From Flavobacterium ginsenosidimutans (lineage in GTDB: Bacteria > Bacteroidota > Bacteroidia > Flavobacteriales > Flavobacteriaceae): a stretch of 64,000 nt of DNA. The stretch spans positions 124,001-188,000 of the forward strand of contig NZ_QJRJ01000082.1 of the NCBI RefSeq assembly GCF_003254625.1. The letters are read 5' to 3'. The position numbers and the translations under genes are program-made. The notes below the pieces were generated by a model. It made no database searches, was not told the origin of the DNA, and saw nothing but the letters and a program-made list of their open reading frames with translations. This document shows, piece after piece, positions 49,991 to 60,365 of this stretch (its first letter is position 1; each line of letters begins with the position of its first letter).

Positions 49991-52900
49991 TTCGCATTGA
50001 TATAATCCGTTGGTGACATATTAAAATGTTTTTGGAAATTTCGACCAAAACTCGTTTGCGATTTGTAGCCTACCATTTCTGCAATTTCGTACATTTTATA
50101 GTTTTCATTCAATAACAATTCTGCTGCTCTTTTGAGACGGACAATATTGATTAATTCGTTCGGACTCAGATTTGTAATGTCTTTGATTTTTCGGTATAAA
50201 GTCGAGCGGCTCATATTCATGATTTCGGCTAGTGATTCTACACTTAAATCCTGATCGGTGATGTTTTTAAGGATTTCGTCGTCTAGTTTTTTGAGGAATT
50301 TTTCGTCTGTTTTGTTGTGCGCAATGCTTTTAATGTGCGAAAGCGGAGAACTCGCATAATAATTCATGATCTGTCTTCGGTTTTCGATCAAATTATGGGC
50401 TTGAACTTTCAAATAATCCATCGAAAAAGGTTTTGCAACGTAAGCATCTGCACCAACTTCAAGTCCGTCGATTTGTGATTTTAATGAGTTTTTCGCCGTC
50501 AATAAAATCACAGGGATATGACTCGTTTCTAGATTTGTTTTGATCTTTTTGCACATCGTAATTCCGTCCATAATTGGCATTGTGACATCAGAAATTACGA
50601 GTTGAATGTTTTCATTATGAATGATTTTCAATGCTTCTTCACCATTTTCTGCTTTTAAAATAGCGTAAGTTCCTGCCAATTCCGTTGTAATAAAACTCAA
50701 AAGATCTTCATTGTCTTCTACAACTAAAATCTGCGCTTTTTCGTTTTTAATTTCAACTGGTTCTTTTGGCGTTTCGTTTTCTGTTTGCTCTTTTTCAGAA
50801 TCAGCATAAAGCATAAATTCTTCTTCTTGATGCAATGGAACGACCAATTCGAAAATATTGTATTGAGAATCTGCAACCAATTCTAAACTTCCATTGTGCA
50901 ATTGTGCCAGCGAATGTGCCAGCGAAAGTCCAATTCCTGTTCCTGAAGCCGTACTGCTGTCGTCAACTCTAAAAAATGGCTCAAAAATTTTGTCTTTTAA
51001 ATGAATCGGAATCACACTTCCATCATTTTTTACGATTAAAGTCAGTTTCTTTTCATCTCTAAATAAAGAAATGGAAACTTTTTTGTTCGAATATTTAATC
51101 GCATTATTGATCAAATTGCTGAGAATTTTCTTGAAAGCTTCTTTGTCCACAAAAGCATGAATGTCTTTTTCTCCCAATTCCAAATCAAATTCAAGTTCGC
51201 GTTCTTCAATTAGCTGACTGAATCTTAAATGAAAATTTCGAACCATCGAAGAAATATTCGCTTCGACGAAAGTCAATTTCAAACCGCCAATTTCCGATTT
51301 TCTAAAATCAAGCAATTCATTTACCAATTTCAATAAACGAGAAGTGTTTTTCTTCATAATCGAAAGATGCTGCGGCACTTCTTCCGATTCGTATTTCATT
51401 CCTAAAAGCTTTTCCAATGGCCCTTTAATCAAAGTCAGAGGCGTTCTGATTTCATGGGCTACATTCGTAAAAAAGTCAATTTTTGCCTGATAGATTTCTT
51501 TTTCTTTTTCATCATTCAAATGCTTTATTTTACGGTTATTCTTAATCTGTGTAAGATTTTGAGAGTAGCGAATGATATAATAAAAACCAGCGCAGATTAA
51601 TAAGAAATAAAGCAAATAAGCATAAATGCTCGCATAAAATGGCGGAAGAATTCGGATTTTAAGTTTTACTTCTTTGCTCCAAACGCCAAAACTATTCAAG
51701 GATTTTACTTTAAAAACATAATCGCCAGGAGCAAGTTCGGTAAAGAAAACTTTATTGTTTCTTCCTAAATAAACCCAATCATTATTTACATTCTCCAATT
51801 GAAACCAATATTCGGTCAATTCTGGTGCAGTGTAATTTAAAGACGCAAATTCGAGATTGAAAGACGACTGACTGTTATTTAATTCCAATTCGTCAAGAAA
51901 AGAAATAGATTGCGAAATAGGCGAGTCGGGGCTATTTACTTCTATGTCCTTATTATTAATCTGAAGATTGGTAATGTAAATAAAAGGCGTGTATTTGTTT
52001 TTGCTGAAATGCTTCGGATTAAAACTGATCATTCCGTTCAAGTTTCCAAAATACATATCGCCGTTTGCATCTTTAAAAGCCGAATTGTAATTGAACTGAT
52101 CGCTCAGTAATCCGTTTGCGGTGGTAAAAATCTTGATCGTTTTATGATCTGGACCAAATTTCACCAAACCTTTAGAAGTCGTTAACCAAAGATTTTTAGA
52201 ATCATCTTCTAAAATAGAATAGAAAACGTTGCTTGGCATTCCATTTTTGGTCGTGAATTTGGTAAAAGTGTGATTTGTTCTGTTTACCAGATTTAAACCA
52301 TTTTCTGTTGCAATCCATAAGTTTCTCGAAGAATCTTCAAAAATGGCATTGATGGTATTATTGCTAATTCCTTTTGGATTTTTATAATCATACGTAAAAA
52401 CCTCTTTTTTCTTCGTTTTTGGATTATAAAACAACAATCCGTCGCGGTAACTTCCTGCCCAGAGATTACCGTCACTGTCTTCCTTCATATTGGTATAATG
52501 ATAGGTTTCTGGGAAGAATTTCAGTATTTCAAAATTATCTGCTTGTTCGTTATAACGGTAAAGCCCCGATGTAGTCACTACAATCAGGTCGTTATTCTTC
52601 ATTTCATAAAAAGAAAAAATAAAGTTGCTATGTAATCCGCTTCGTCCGTCATTTGCGCTGTAATGCTTTAGAATCGCACCTGAATTTCGGTCTAAAACAT
52701 CCAAACCATGCTCAAAAGTTCCAACCCAGATTTTGTCCTTTCTTGGCATTAAAGCATGAATATTATAATAAGAAACATTATAAGAAGTAAATTTTTGCGT
52801 CTTCGGATCAAAACGATTTACGCCCGCATCTTCCGTTCCAATCCATAAATCGCCGTGATCGTCTTTATGAATTTCTCTTACTGCGCTTCCGCTAATGGAG

Positions 52901-53913
52901 TTTTGATTGTTCTGTGGAAAATACTTTTTAAACTGTGTGTATTGTTTTTGATGGTAATTGACACCGCCAAAATACGTTCCAATCCAGATTCCGTTTTCTT
53001 TATCAATAGTAATAGAGTAGGCCGCATTGTCTGAAATCGCATACGGATCGTTGTAATTTTTTTTAAGATTTATAGCGGTTTTAGTTTTCAAATTATAAAC
53101 ATAAACTCCAGATTCGCTCGCAATCCAGAGTTCGTCGTTTCCTTTCTTTCTGAACTGACGCACAAAAACAGGTTCTTTAATGCCAAATTTCAGCTCGCTT
53201 GTCGTTTTGTCTTTTCTATTATATAGGAGTACGCCGTTGTCTTGTGTCCCAATTACAATATTTTCCTGATCTACGGCATAAATAACTGTAATTCTAAAAT
53301 TAGCTTTATTCGCTGGCGGATTAAGCGGAATATTTTCAAAAGAAAGGTTTTCTTCAGAATAATGATAGATTTTATTTAAAGAAGAAGCCCAGATTTCGCC
53401 TTTATAATCTTTCGTAATCGAAGTCGTAATGAAATATTTGTTTGGATTGAAAGTGGTTGTTTGCTGCTTTTTTGGTGCATACTTATACAAAATGTTGCCG
53501 GAAACAAACCAAATGTTGTCTTTTTGGTCGTGATTGATGTCATTTATACGATCATTTATGGCTTCATTCAAAATGGTGAAACGATCCTGTTTTTTATCAT
53601 AATGATACAAACCTTTATCAGTTCCAACCCAAATAGTGCCATTATGTTCGTGAAGTGATTGAATATAATTGCTTCCTAAACTATGAATAGGATCTCCGCT
53701 GCTTCTATAGGTTTTAAAACGATAACCATCAAAACGGTTCAATCCATCTTTGGTTCCAAACCACATAAAACCGTCATTATCTTGTATTGAGGTCAAAACG
53801 GTGTTGTTTGAAAGTCCTTCTTCAACCTGAAAATGTTTAAAATAATACTCTTGCGCATTCGAAAAATTTATCGAAAAAATGCTGAAACATAAAAAAAGAA
53901 AGAATTTACGCAT
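49984..53913 (-). CDS. Hybrid two-component system regulator (HTCS) of a polysaccharide utilization locus
   Basis: This 1309-aa protein fuses a complete two-component system. In order it has a signal peptide, two seven-bladed Reg_prop beta-propellers (roughly 25-670; repeating W-G/T-x-D-G-L-x-x-F/Y), a Y_Y_Y domain (about 690-760), one membrane helix (about 775-795), HisKA with VAHEIRTPLTLIKGP, HATPase (NLINNAIKYSN, GTGIGLSLAHSL), a receiver (QLVISDVTMPIMDG) and an AraC-type HTH (ESLAEIMNMSRSTLYRKIK ... GYKSQTSFGRNFQKHF). The periplasmic domain binds an oligosaccharide and the AraC domain activates the divergent SusC/SusD genes. It starts 382 bp from susC. Confidence 0.95.
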   Translation of the reverse strand: MRKFFLFLCFSIFSINFSNAQEYYFKHFQVEEGLSNNTVLTSIQDNDGFMWFGTKDGLNRFDGYRFKTYRSSGDPIHSLGSNYIQSLHEHNGTIWVGTDKGLYHYDKKQDRFTILNEAINDRINDINHDQKDNIWFVSGNILYKYAPKKQQTTTFNPNKYFITTSITKDYKGEIWASSLNKIYHYSEENLSFENIPLNPPANKANFRITVIYAVDQENIVIGTQDNGVLLYNRKDKTTSELKFGIKEPVFVRQFRKKGNDELWIASESGVYVYNLKTKTAINLKKNYNDPYAISDNAAYSITIDKENGIWIGTYFGGVNYHQKQYTQFKKYFPQNNQNSISGSAVREIHKDDHGDLWIGTEDAGVNRFDPKTQKFTSYNVSYYNIHALMPRKDKIWVGTFEHGLDVLDRNSGAILKHYSANDGRSGLHSNFIFSFYEMKNNDLIVVTTSGLYRYNEQADNFEILKFFPETYHYTNMKEDSDGNLWAGSYRDGLLFYNPKTKKKEVFTYDYKNPKGISNNTINAIFEDSSRNLWIATENGLNLVNRTNHTFTKFTTKNGMPSNVFYSILEDDSKNLWLTTSKGLVKFGPDHKTIKIFTTANGLLSDQFNYNSAFKDANGDMYFGNLNGMISFNPKHFSKNKYTPFIYITNLQINNKDIEVNSPDSPISQSISFLDELELNNSQSSFNLEFASLNYTAPELTEYWFQLENVNNDWVYLGRNNKVFFTELAPGDYVFKVKSLNSFGVWSKEVKLKIRILPPFYASIYAYLLYFLLICAGFYYIIRYSQNLTQIKNNRKIKHLNDEKEKEIYQAKIDFFTNVAHEIRTPLTLIKGPLEKLLGMKYESEEVPQHLSIMKKNTSRLLKLVNELLDFRKSEIGGLKLTFVEANISSMVRNFHLRFSQLIEERELEFDLELGEKDIHAFVDKEAFKKILSNLINNAIKYSNKKVSISLFRDEKKLTLIVKNDGSVIPIHLKDKIFEPFFRVDDSSTASGTGIGLSLAHSLAQLHNGSLELVADSQYNIFELVVPLHQEEEFMLYADSEKEQTENETPKEPVEIKNEKAQILVVEDNEDLLSFITTELAGTYAILKAENGEEALKIIHNENIQLVISDVTMPIMDGITMCKKIKTNLETSHIPVILLTAKNSLKSQIDGLEVGADAYVAKPFSMDYLKVQAHNLIENRRQIMNYYASSPLSHIKSIAHNKTDEKFLKKLDDEILKNITDQDLSVESLAEIMNMSRSTLYRKIKDITNLSPNELINIVRLKRAAELLLNENYKMYEIAEMVGYKSQTSFGRNFQKHFNMSPTDYINANR

Positions 53914-54143
53914 AGTGCTGTTTTTTAAGCTAAAATCTAGTTTTCTGCAAATCGTCTCAATATTCTACAAAATGTTGCAGCTGAATGAAAACGGACTGTT
54001 TTTAATACAATTTGAATCATTTAAGATAGATATTGACACAAATGAAGCATTTTATTTTGAATAAAAAGTGCCTACTTTGAAAAATCAAATAAATGATATT
54101 GATAATTTTTTAAGTCTAAAAATGTGCTATCAATAAAATTAAG

Positions 54144-54172
54144 TTTGAAAAACTAAACCATTAATAATTTTG
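54144..54172 (+). promoter_or_regulatory. Promoter of the PUL susC gene
   Basis: TTTG at 54144-54147 and TAATTTTG at 54165-54172 match the Bacteroidota -33/-7 pattern with a 17-bp spacer. The leader to the ATG at 54296 is about 115 nt. The remainder of the 382-bp divergent region (53914-54295) contains the HTCS promoter area. I see no other repeat or gene there. Confidence 0.65.
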
Positions 54173-54295
54173 AAACAAAATGAACAATTTATTATTACCA
54201 GATAATATTGATTCTTTTTTTGTTCGCATCCCGGACGATTAAACAATTCAATATTTCATTAAACCAAACCACAAAAAGAAATAAAACTATCTAAA

Positions 54296-57200
54296 ATGCA
54301 AAAATCAATGAAAACAACGTTCACTCACTTTTTAACAAAGAGATATTACCTCTTGGTTTTCTTTAGTTTATTACTGCAGTCCGCTTTTGCCCAACAGATT
54401 ACTGTGACGGGAAAAGTTACAGCCGCCAATGGGGAATCGATTCCTTTTGCGAATGTTTTAATAAAAGGAACCCAAAATGGCGCCGTGACTGATTTTGACG
54501 GGAGTTATAAAATTGCTGTCGGCGGAAACCAAACATTAGTTTTTAGTTCGCAAGGCTATAAAACAACAGAAATTGCGATCAACAACCGAACTTCTATAAG
54601 TATTATTTTAGAAGAAGATGCAATGAAACTCGATGAAATAGTTGTAGTAGGTTATGGATCGCAACAGAAAAAAGATCTTACAGGAGCAGTTGCTTTAGTA
54701 AAGCCAGAAGAAATCCAGAAACGACAAATCACTACAGTTGCTGACGGATTACAAGGTTTAGTTACGGGAGTTAAAGTTCGCGGTGGCGGACGTCCGGGAC
54801 AAGAAGCAAGTGTAGAAATCCGTGGATTAAAAAATCTTCAAAGTTCTAATCCATTATATGTAATTGATGGTTTAGTAACTTCTGCAAACAGAGATTTTAA
54901 CCCTAATGATATTGAAAGCATTCAGGTTTTAAAAGATGCATCGGCAGCAGCAATCTATGGTTCTCGTGCTGCAAATGGTGTAATCATTATTACGACTAAA
55001 AAAGGTAAAAAAGGTCCGCTTCAGGTTGAAGTATCTGCAAAAACCAGTTTTACAACTATGCCACGTTATGATTTGATGGAGACTGATGAGTTTGCAAAAT
55101 ACAACAACATGGCTTATGATAATGCTGGATTGCCAAGACAGAATCTTAACATGGCTGTAAATACAGACTGGCAAGATGCAACTTTTCAAACAGGAATGAT
55201 GCAAGATTATAATGCGAGTTTTTCTGGCGGAAATGAAAACTCTACATTTTTTATGTCTGGAAATTATTTTGGAAATGAAGGAACTGTCATAGGAACCGAT
55301 TTTGATAGAATTTCATTCCGCGTAAATTCAAGCGGTACAAAAGGAATTTTTAGTATTGGAGAAAACTTAGCAATCAGTAATTCTAAAACAGATGAAATGT
55401 CTGGAAATCCAATTATTGATGTTTATAGAATGACACCAACAATTCCGCTTTACGATCCTACTAATTGGGGAGGATATGGCTACGGAAAACAAGGAGTTGC
55501 AGATACTTTTGGTACTAACCCTTTAGCAATTGCTGATTTTGCAAATGTTATTAATCAAAATTTTAGAATTAGAGGAAATATCTGGTCAGAGTTAAAATTT
55601 GCTCCTTGGTTGAAATACCGTTTCAATTTTGGTTATGAAACTAGTTTCGACTCTTATAAATTTTTGAGAAAAGTGGGAAGCTGGACTTTAAATCAGCCGC
55701 AAGATCCTGCTTTGACAGATCAAAATAAAGCGAGATCAGAAACAATGTTGTTCGAAAATACATTGACTTTCAAAAAAGAATTTGGCAAACATGATGTAAC
55801 TGTTTTAGTAGGACAGACTTACCAAAAAGATAAATATGATATTATTTATGGTCAAAAGAGAAACCTTCCAATAAATTCAGCAACAGGGCAATATTTTGAA
55901 GTTTTAGATTTAGGAACTGATCCTGTAGTTGGAGGAAGTATATCTGAAGCAGCTTTAGCGTCATATTTAGGAAGATTAGAATACAACTATGATAATCGCT
56001 ATTTATTTAATGCAGTTATCAGACGTGACGGATCATCAAGATTTAGTGATGAAAACAAATGGTCAAATTTCCCTTCTGTTTCTGCAGGATGGAGAATTAG
56101 CAACGAATCTTTCTTTAAATCAGATTTTATTAAAGATTTAAAATTAAGAGGAAGTTATGGAGAATTGGGTTCAGGAAATATTGGAAATTACGAATACAAA
56201 AGCTTCGTTAATACAAACGGATTGATTGTTTTAGGTAATGGACAAAACACATACAATTCAGCAACACAAGTTAAATTAGCAAATCCTGAACTTCGTTGGG
56301 AAAAATTGAAACAAACCAACTTGGGATTAGATCTTGGTGTTTTAAATAATGATTTACGTTTAACGGCAGATTACTTTATTGCTCGTACAGAAGACGTATT
56401 ATTTGGTTTCCCAATTTTATTAACTACAGGAAACGATGGAGGAAATCCAATTTCTAATGCTGCAACGGTTGAAAACAAAGGTTTTGAATTTGAATTGGCT
56501 TACAGCAAAAAAATCAATGAATTGTCTTTCAATGCTTCTGTAAATTTCACCAAAGTTAATAACAAACTGGTTTCATTAGGTAATGGACAAAACGAAAACT
56601 ACTCTGGAAATACGGTTACAAGAGCTGGTATGCCAGTAGGAATGTGGTATGTTTTGGAAACTGATGGATTGTTCCAAAATCAACAGGAAATTGACAATTA
56701 TAAAAATGCTGATGGAAAAGTAATTATGCCAAATGCTGTTCCTGGTGATATTCGTTTTAAAGATAACAACGGAGACGGACAAATTACTAACGAAGATAAA
56801 GCGGTTGTGGGTAGTCCTTGGCCAGAATTTGAAATGGGATTAAATGCTGGGGCAGAATATAAAGGTTTTGATTTTTCTATGAACTGGATTGCTTCTCACG
56901 GAGCTACTGTTTATGACGGATTTAGAAGTGTTGTAGATCGTTTTGATGACAATAGTAACTATAGAAAAGGAATCCAGCCTTGGACACCTGAAAATCCAAA
57001 TACTGATTTTCCTAGAATTACAAAAGGTTCAACATTAAACTCAAGAGGAGATAGCGACAGATTCTTAGAAAACGGCGATTTTATCCGTCTTAAGTACATT
57101 GGGTTTGGATATAATATCCCGCAAAGTGTTTTAGATAAATCTGGTATTACAAGAGCAAGATTAACATTATCAGCTCAAAACGTTATTACAATTACAAAAT

Positions 57201-57313
57201 ATAAAGGTTTAGATCCTGAGTTTAGTAATGGAAATATTTTTGAAAGAGGTGTTGATAACGGAGCTTTCCCAAATTTACAGACGTATTCATTTGGTGTTGA
57301 GTTTAGCTTTTAA
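54296..57313 (+). CDS. SusC/RagA-family TonB-dependent transporter (PUL)
   Basis: This 1005-aa outer-membrane transporter has a signal peptide (YYLLVFFSLLLQSAFAQQ), a CarboxypepD_reg-like domain (about 32-110), TonB box (DEIVVVGYGSQ), plug with KDASAAAIYGSRAANGVIIITTKKG, and a barrel ending YSFGVEFSF. Unlike the transporter at 23756-27115 it has no STN domain, which fits HTCS control in place of FecIR. An alternative ATG at 54308 would shorten the leader by four residues. SusD follows 18 bp downstream. Confidence 0.95.
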   Translation: MQKSMKTTFTHFLTKRYYLLVFFSLLLQSAFAQQITVTGKVTAANGESIPFANVLIKGTQNGAVTDFDGSYKIAVGGNQTLVFSSQGYKTTEIAINNRTSISIILEEDAMKLDEIVVVGYGSQQKKDLTGAVALVKPEEIQKRQITTVADGLQGLVTGVKVRGGGRPGQEASVEIRGLKNLQSSNPLYVIDGLVTSANRDFNPNDIESIQVLKDASAAAIYGSRAANGVIIITTKKGKKGPLQVEVSAKTSFTTMPRYDLMETDEFAKYNNMAYDNAGLPRQNLNMAVNTDWQDATFQTGMMQDYNASFSGGNENSTFFMSGNYFGNEGTVIGTDFDRISFRVNSSGTKGIFSIGENLAISNSKTDEMSGNPIIDVYRMTPTIPLYDPTNWGGYGYGKQGVADTFGTNPLAIADFANVINQNFRIRGNIWSELKFAPWLKYRFNFGYETSFDSYKFLRKVGSWTLNQPQDPALTDQNKARSETMLFENTLTFKKEFGKHDVTVLVGQTYQKDKYDIIYGQKRNLPINSATGQYFEVLDLGTDPVVGGSISEAALASYLGRLEYNYDNRYLFNAVIRRDGSSRFSDENKWSNFPSVSAGWRISNESFFKSDFIKDLKLRGSYGELGSGNIGNYEYKSFVNTNGLIVLGNGQNTYNSATQVKLANPELRWEKLKQTNLGLDLGVLNNDLRLTADYFIARTEDVLFGFPILLTTGNDGGNPISNAATVENKGFEFELAYSKKINELSFNASVNFTKVNNKLVSLGNGQNENYSGNTVTRAGMPVGMWYVLETDGLFQNQQEIDNYKNADGKVIMPNAVPGDIRFKDNNGDGQITNEDKAVVGSPWPEFEMGLNAGAEYKGFDFSMNWIASHGATVYDGFRSVVDRFDDNSNYRKGIQPWTPENPNTDFPRITKGSTLNSRGDSDRFLENGDFIRLKYIGFGYNIPQSVLDKSGITRARLTLSAQNVITITKYKGLDPEFSNGNIFERGVDNGAFPNLQTYSFGVEFSF

Positions 57314-57331
57314 TTTTAAAAAAATAGCATA

Positions 57332-58855
57332 ATGAAAAAAATAGCAATAATAGCCGTAGTTTCTCTAGGTCTCTTTTTTACTGCATGTGAAAAAGAACTT
57401 GATTTCGACAGCCCTAATGAAATACAAGTAAGTCAATATTGGAAAACTGAGAGCGATGCACAAGCTGGTGTTAACTCTATTTATGCCATGTTTTATAAAG
57501 ATGGTTTATGGGCAAGATGGATGTATTTTCGTTTAGATTTAACTTCAGACGAAGGTTATAGCGTTAGTCCGTGGACAGAATTAGCAGACTGGACAAGATT
57601 CAATTATATCAATTACAATTTCTGGGAAGGAAACGCTGTAACTTGGAGAGATACCTACAAAGCGGTTTTTAGATGTAATCAGGTTTTAGCAAATGTTCCA
57701 AATATTACGTTTCAAAATGAAGACGATAAAAAGAAAATTTTAGCGCAAGCTAAATTCTTTAGAGCATTACACTATTACTATGCAGCAATTCTTTGGGAAG
57801 ATATTCCATTGGTTTTAGAGCCATCGTTGCCATCAGACTTGCCACAGCAAAGAAAACTAGCCGAAGTGTGGACTCAAATCGAAAAAGATTTGAATGAAGC
57901 TTATGAAGATTTACCAAATGATTGGGCAGATGATCAAACAGGTAGACCTGATAAAGGTGCTGTAAAAGCTTTTCTAGCAAAAGTATATATGCAGCAGCAC
58001 AAATGGACTGAAGCAAAAGGCGCTTTAGAGTATTTAATTTCTGGTGCAGGTGCTAAATATAGTTTAGTGTCAAATTACCGAGACAACTTTACGGATGTAA
58101 ATGAAAATAACAGCGAATCTGTTTTTGAAATCCAATTTGGAGATCAGAGAAAAGGAGGAACAGGAGAAGATCAAAATGCTGCTGTTTCTAGCAATCGCAG
58201 TCAATTTTTTGCTCCAAGAGGAATTGGATGGTCAGATGGTCAGGCTCGTATTTGGTTGGTAGATGCTTTTAAGCAAGAAAACACCAAAGACGGAAAACTG
58301 GACGAAAGATTAAGATGGACTTTATATTATCCTCAATTATTAGCAGATTTTGGAGATAAAACATACGGAAAAGACTGGGAATGGAATAATAACGAAGCTT
58401 GGTTCAGAAAAGGAAGCCGTGATTACTACAGAAATAATGAAGATTATTACAGCCAAGTAAACTACAGATTGGTTCGTTATGCTGATGTTTTATTGCGTTA
58501 TGCAGAAGTTTTAAACGAATTAGGAAGTACTGCTGAAGCATATCAATATGTTGATTTAGTAAGAGCTCGTGCAAACATGAATACGTTGGCAACAGCGCAT
58601 CCAGAAATTGGGAACGATCATGATAAATTCTTAGAGCGTCTAAAAATGGAAAGGGTTTTAGAATTGGCTGGCGAGAGTGTTCGTTGGGAAGATTTAAAAC
58701 GTTGGGGAGATTTAGATACTCAGGCTTCTGTTGATAAGATTGCGGTTCGTGATCCTGATTTCAAAAACTTTACAGTTGGAAAAAATCACAGATTGCCAAT
58801 TCCACAATCAGATGTAGATAATAATCCAAATCTGGAGCAAAACTCTGGATATTAA
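57332..58855 (+). CDS. SusD/RagB-family glycan-binding lipoprotein (PUL)
   Basis: This 507-aa lipoprotein has a short leader ending GLFFTAC (lipidated Cys followed by EKELDFDSP). It has SusD landmarks: YWKTESDAQAGVNSIYAMFY, ILAQAKFFRALHYYYAAILWEDIP, RYADVLLRYAEVLNELG, RVLELAGESVRWEDLKRWGDL and the C-terminal RLPIPQSDVDNNPNLEQNSGY. It partners the preceding SusC for oligosaccharide capture. No SusE/SusF-like gene follows; glycosidases come directly after. Confidence 0.95.
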   Translation: MKKIAIIAVVSLGLFFTACEKELDFDSPNEIQVSQYWKTESDAQAGVNSIYAMFYKDGLWARWMYFRLDLTSDEGYSVSPWTELADWTRFNYINYNFWEGNAVTWRDTYKAVFRCNQVLANVPNITFQNEDDKKKILAQAKFFRALHYYYAAILWEDIPLVLEPSLPSDLPQQRKLAEVWTQIEKDLNEAYEDLPNDWADDQTGRPDKGAVKAFLAKVYMQQHKWTEAKGALEYLISGAGAKYSLVSNYRDNFTDVNENNSESVFEIQFGDQRKGGTGEDQNAAVSSNRSQFFAPRGIGWSDGQARIWLVDAFKQENTKDGKLDERLRWTLYYPQLLADFGDKTYGKDWEWNNNEAWFRKGSRDYYRNNEDYYSQVNYRLVRYADVLLRYAEVLNELGSTAEAYQYVDLVRARANMNTLATAHPEIGNDHDKFLERLKMERVLELAGESVRWEDLKRWGDLDTQASVDKIAVRDPDFKNFTVGKNHRLPIPQSDVDNNPNLEQNSGY

Positions 58856-58920
58856 ATTACGGATTGGATGGAAACAAAGATAATTTCATTCAACAAGTAA
58901 AATCTAATTTGATCTGCTAA

Positions 58921-59003
58921 AATCTTTTAAAATCTGCGTGAAATACTTTTTTGCATCCATTTTTCACGCAGATTTATACAGATTAAAGCAGATTTAGAGA
59001 GAT
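58921..59003. repeat. AATCTGCGTGAAA palindrome and repeat
   Basis: AAATCTGCGTGAAA (58930-58943) and TTTCACGCAGATTT (58962-58975) form a perfect 14-bp stem. The flanks repeat ATCTG, CAGATT and AGATT words. A related tract (AATCTGTGAAATCTGTGGC) lies at 60530-60600. Confidence 0.75.
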
Positions 59004-59061
59004 TTAAATTAAGCCTGAAGAATAGAAAAAATCACTCAATGAATTAAAACTGAATTTTTTG

Positions 59062-59092
59062 AGGGAATCAGAAATACAAAATCTGATTCCCT
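59062..59092 (+). terminator. Hairpin between susD and the first glycosidase gene
   Basis: AGGGAATCAGA / TCTGATTCCCT is a perfect 11-bp stem with a 9-nt loop. It lacks a strong T-run, so it may attenuate or stabilise the susCD transcript and need not terminate it. Confidence 0.5.
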
Positions 59093-59132
59093 TATCATAA
59101 AGAACTATTGTTCAAAATAAATAACATTTAGA

Positions 59133-60308
59133 ATGAAGAAAGTAAAATTGTGTCTGACATTTATGTTAGCAGGACTAGTATTGCTTAGCTGCAACAACAA
59201 AAAAAGTAATCCTGAAGAAAAGAAAAGCGAAACCACTTCAGTAGAAAAAAGAGAAATCTGGACAAAAGATCAGGCCAATAAATGGTACGCAGCGCAACCT
59301 TGGTTGGTTGGAGCAAATTATTCTCCTAGCACAGCTATAAATCAGTTAGAGATGTGGCAGGAAGATACTTTTGATCCAAAAAGAATTGATCAAGAATTGG
59401 GTTGGGCAGAAGGTCTTGGAATGAATGTAATGCGCGTGTATTTGCACGATTTATTACATCAGCAAGATGCCGAAGGTCTTTACAAAAGAATGGACACTTT
59501 TTTAGGAATTGCAGATAAACACCACATCAAAATTCTTTTTGTTTTGTTTGATTCTTGCTGGGATCCGTTTCCTGCTTTAGGAAAACAACGCGCGCCAAAA
59601 CCGCATACGCATAATTCTGGTTGGGTTCAGGCTCCAGGGCAAAAAGCATTACAGGATAAAACACAATATCCTCGTTTAGAGAAATACGTAAAAGAAACGG
59701 TAGGAAAATTCAAAGATGACAATCGTATTTTGGGTTGGGATCTTTGGAACGAACCAGATAATATGACTGGACCGTCTTATGAAAAAGTAGAAATTAAAAA
59801 CAAAGCCGATTTAATTCTGCCTCTTTTAAAAGACATTTTTGTTTGGGCGAGATCAAGCAATCCATCTCAGCCATTAACTTCAGGAGTTTGGGTTGGAGAT
59901 TGGAGCGACGAAGCTAAAATGAAACCAATGCACAAAATGCAAATCGAGCAGTCTGATATTGTTTCTTTCCATAATTACAACACGCCTCAGGATTTCGAAA
60001 AAGTAATCAAAGAATTGCAACGTTACGGAAAACCATTATTGTGTACAGAATATATGGCAAGACCAAATGGAAGCACTTTCGAAGGATTCTTGCCAATTGC
60101 GAGAAAATACAATGTTGGTATGATCAACTGGGGATTTGTTGACGGAAAAACACAAACGAAATACGCTTGGGACAGTTGGACAAAAACATACACAGCAGAA
60201 CCAAAAGTCTGGTTTCACGAAGTATTGCATACAGACGGAACTCCATACATAAAAGCAGAAACTGATTTGATTAAGAAACTGACATCTGAGGCGAATAAGA
60301 AAAATTAG
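59133..60308 (+). CDS. GH5-like (clan A) glycoside hydrolase lipoprotein
   Basis: This 391-aa enzyme has a lipoprotein leader (AGLVLLSC, then NNKKSNPEE) and a TIM barrel typical of GH clan A. Glu207 in WDLWNEPDN is the predicted acid/base and Glu306 in LLCTEYMA is the predicted nucleophile. Other landmarks are GLGMNVMRVYLHDLL near 95-110 and MINWGFVDGK near 330-340. Database entries of this kind are often named cellulase or 1,4-beta-xylanase; the true substrate is not known. It is probably surface exposed or periplasmic-facing and acts on the polysaccharide or oligosaccharide imported by SusCD. Confidence 0.85.
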   Translation: MKKVKLCLTFMLAGLVLLSCNNKKSNPEEKKSETTSVEKREIWTKDQANKWYAAQPWLVGANYSPSTAINQLEMWQEDTFDPKRIDQELGWAEGLGMNVMRVYLHDLLHQQDAEGLYKRMDTFLGIADKHHIKILFVLFDSCWDPFPALGKQRAPKPHTHNSGWVQAPGQKALQDKTQYPRLEKYVKETVGKFKDDNRILGWDLWNEPDNMTGPSYEKVEIKNKADLILPLLKDIFVWARSSNPSQPLTSGVWVGDWSDEAKMKPMHKMQIEQSDIVSFHNYNTPQDFEKVIKELQRYGKPLLCTEYMARPNGSTFEGFLPIARKYNVGMINWGFVDGKTQTKYAWDSWTKTYTAEPKVWFHEVLHTDGTPYIKAETDLIKKLTSEANKKN

Positions 60309-60345
60309 ACAATGTGTCAATTTGATGATTAGATAATTGTTTTTG
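60306..60345. repeat. AATTGACACATT-family repeat, copy 3 (partial)
   Basis: GACAATGTGTCAATTTGATGATTAGATAATTG begins at the stop codon of the GH5-like gene and matches the left arm of 49914-49990. Confidence 0.6.
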
Positions 60346-60365
60346 CTACAGATTGTACAGATTTT

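Noticed and set aside
53879..54064. 61-aa frame upstream of the PUL susC gene
   Set aside because: It overlaps the 5' end of the HTCS gene in antisense and has no homology-like pattern; it is likely chance in an AT-rich promoter region.
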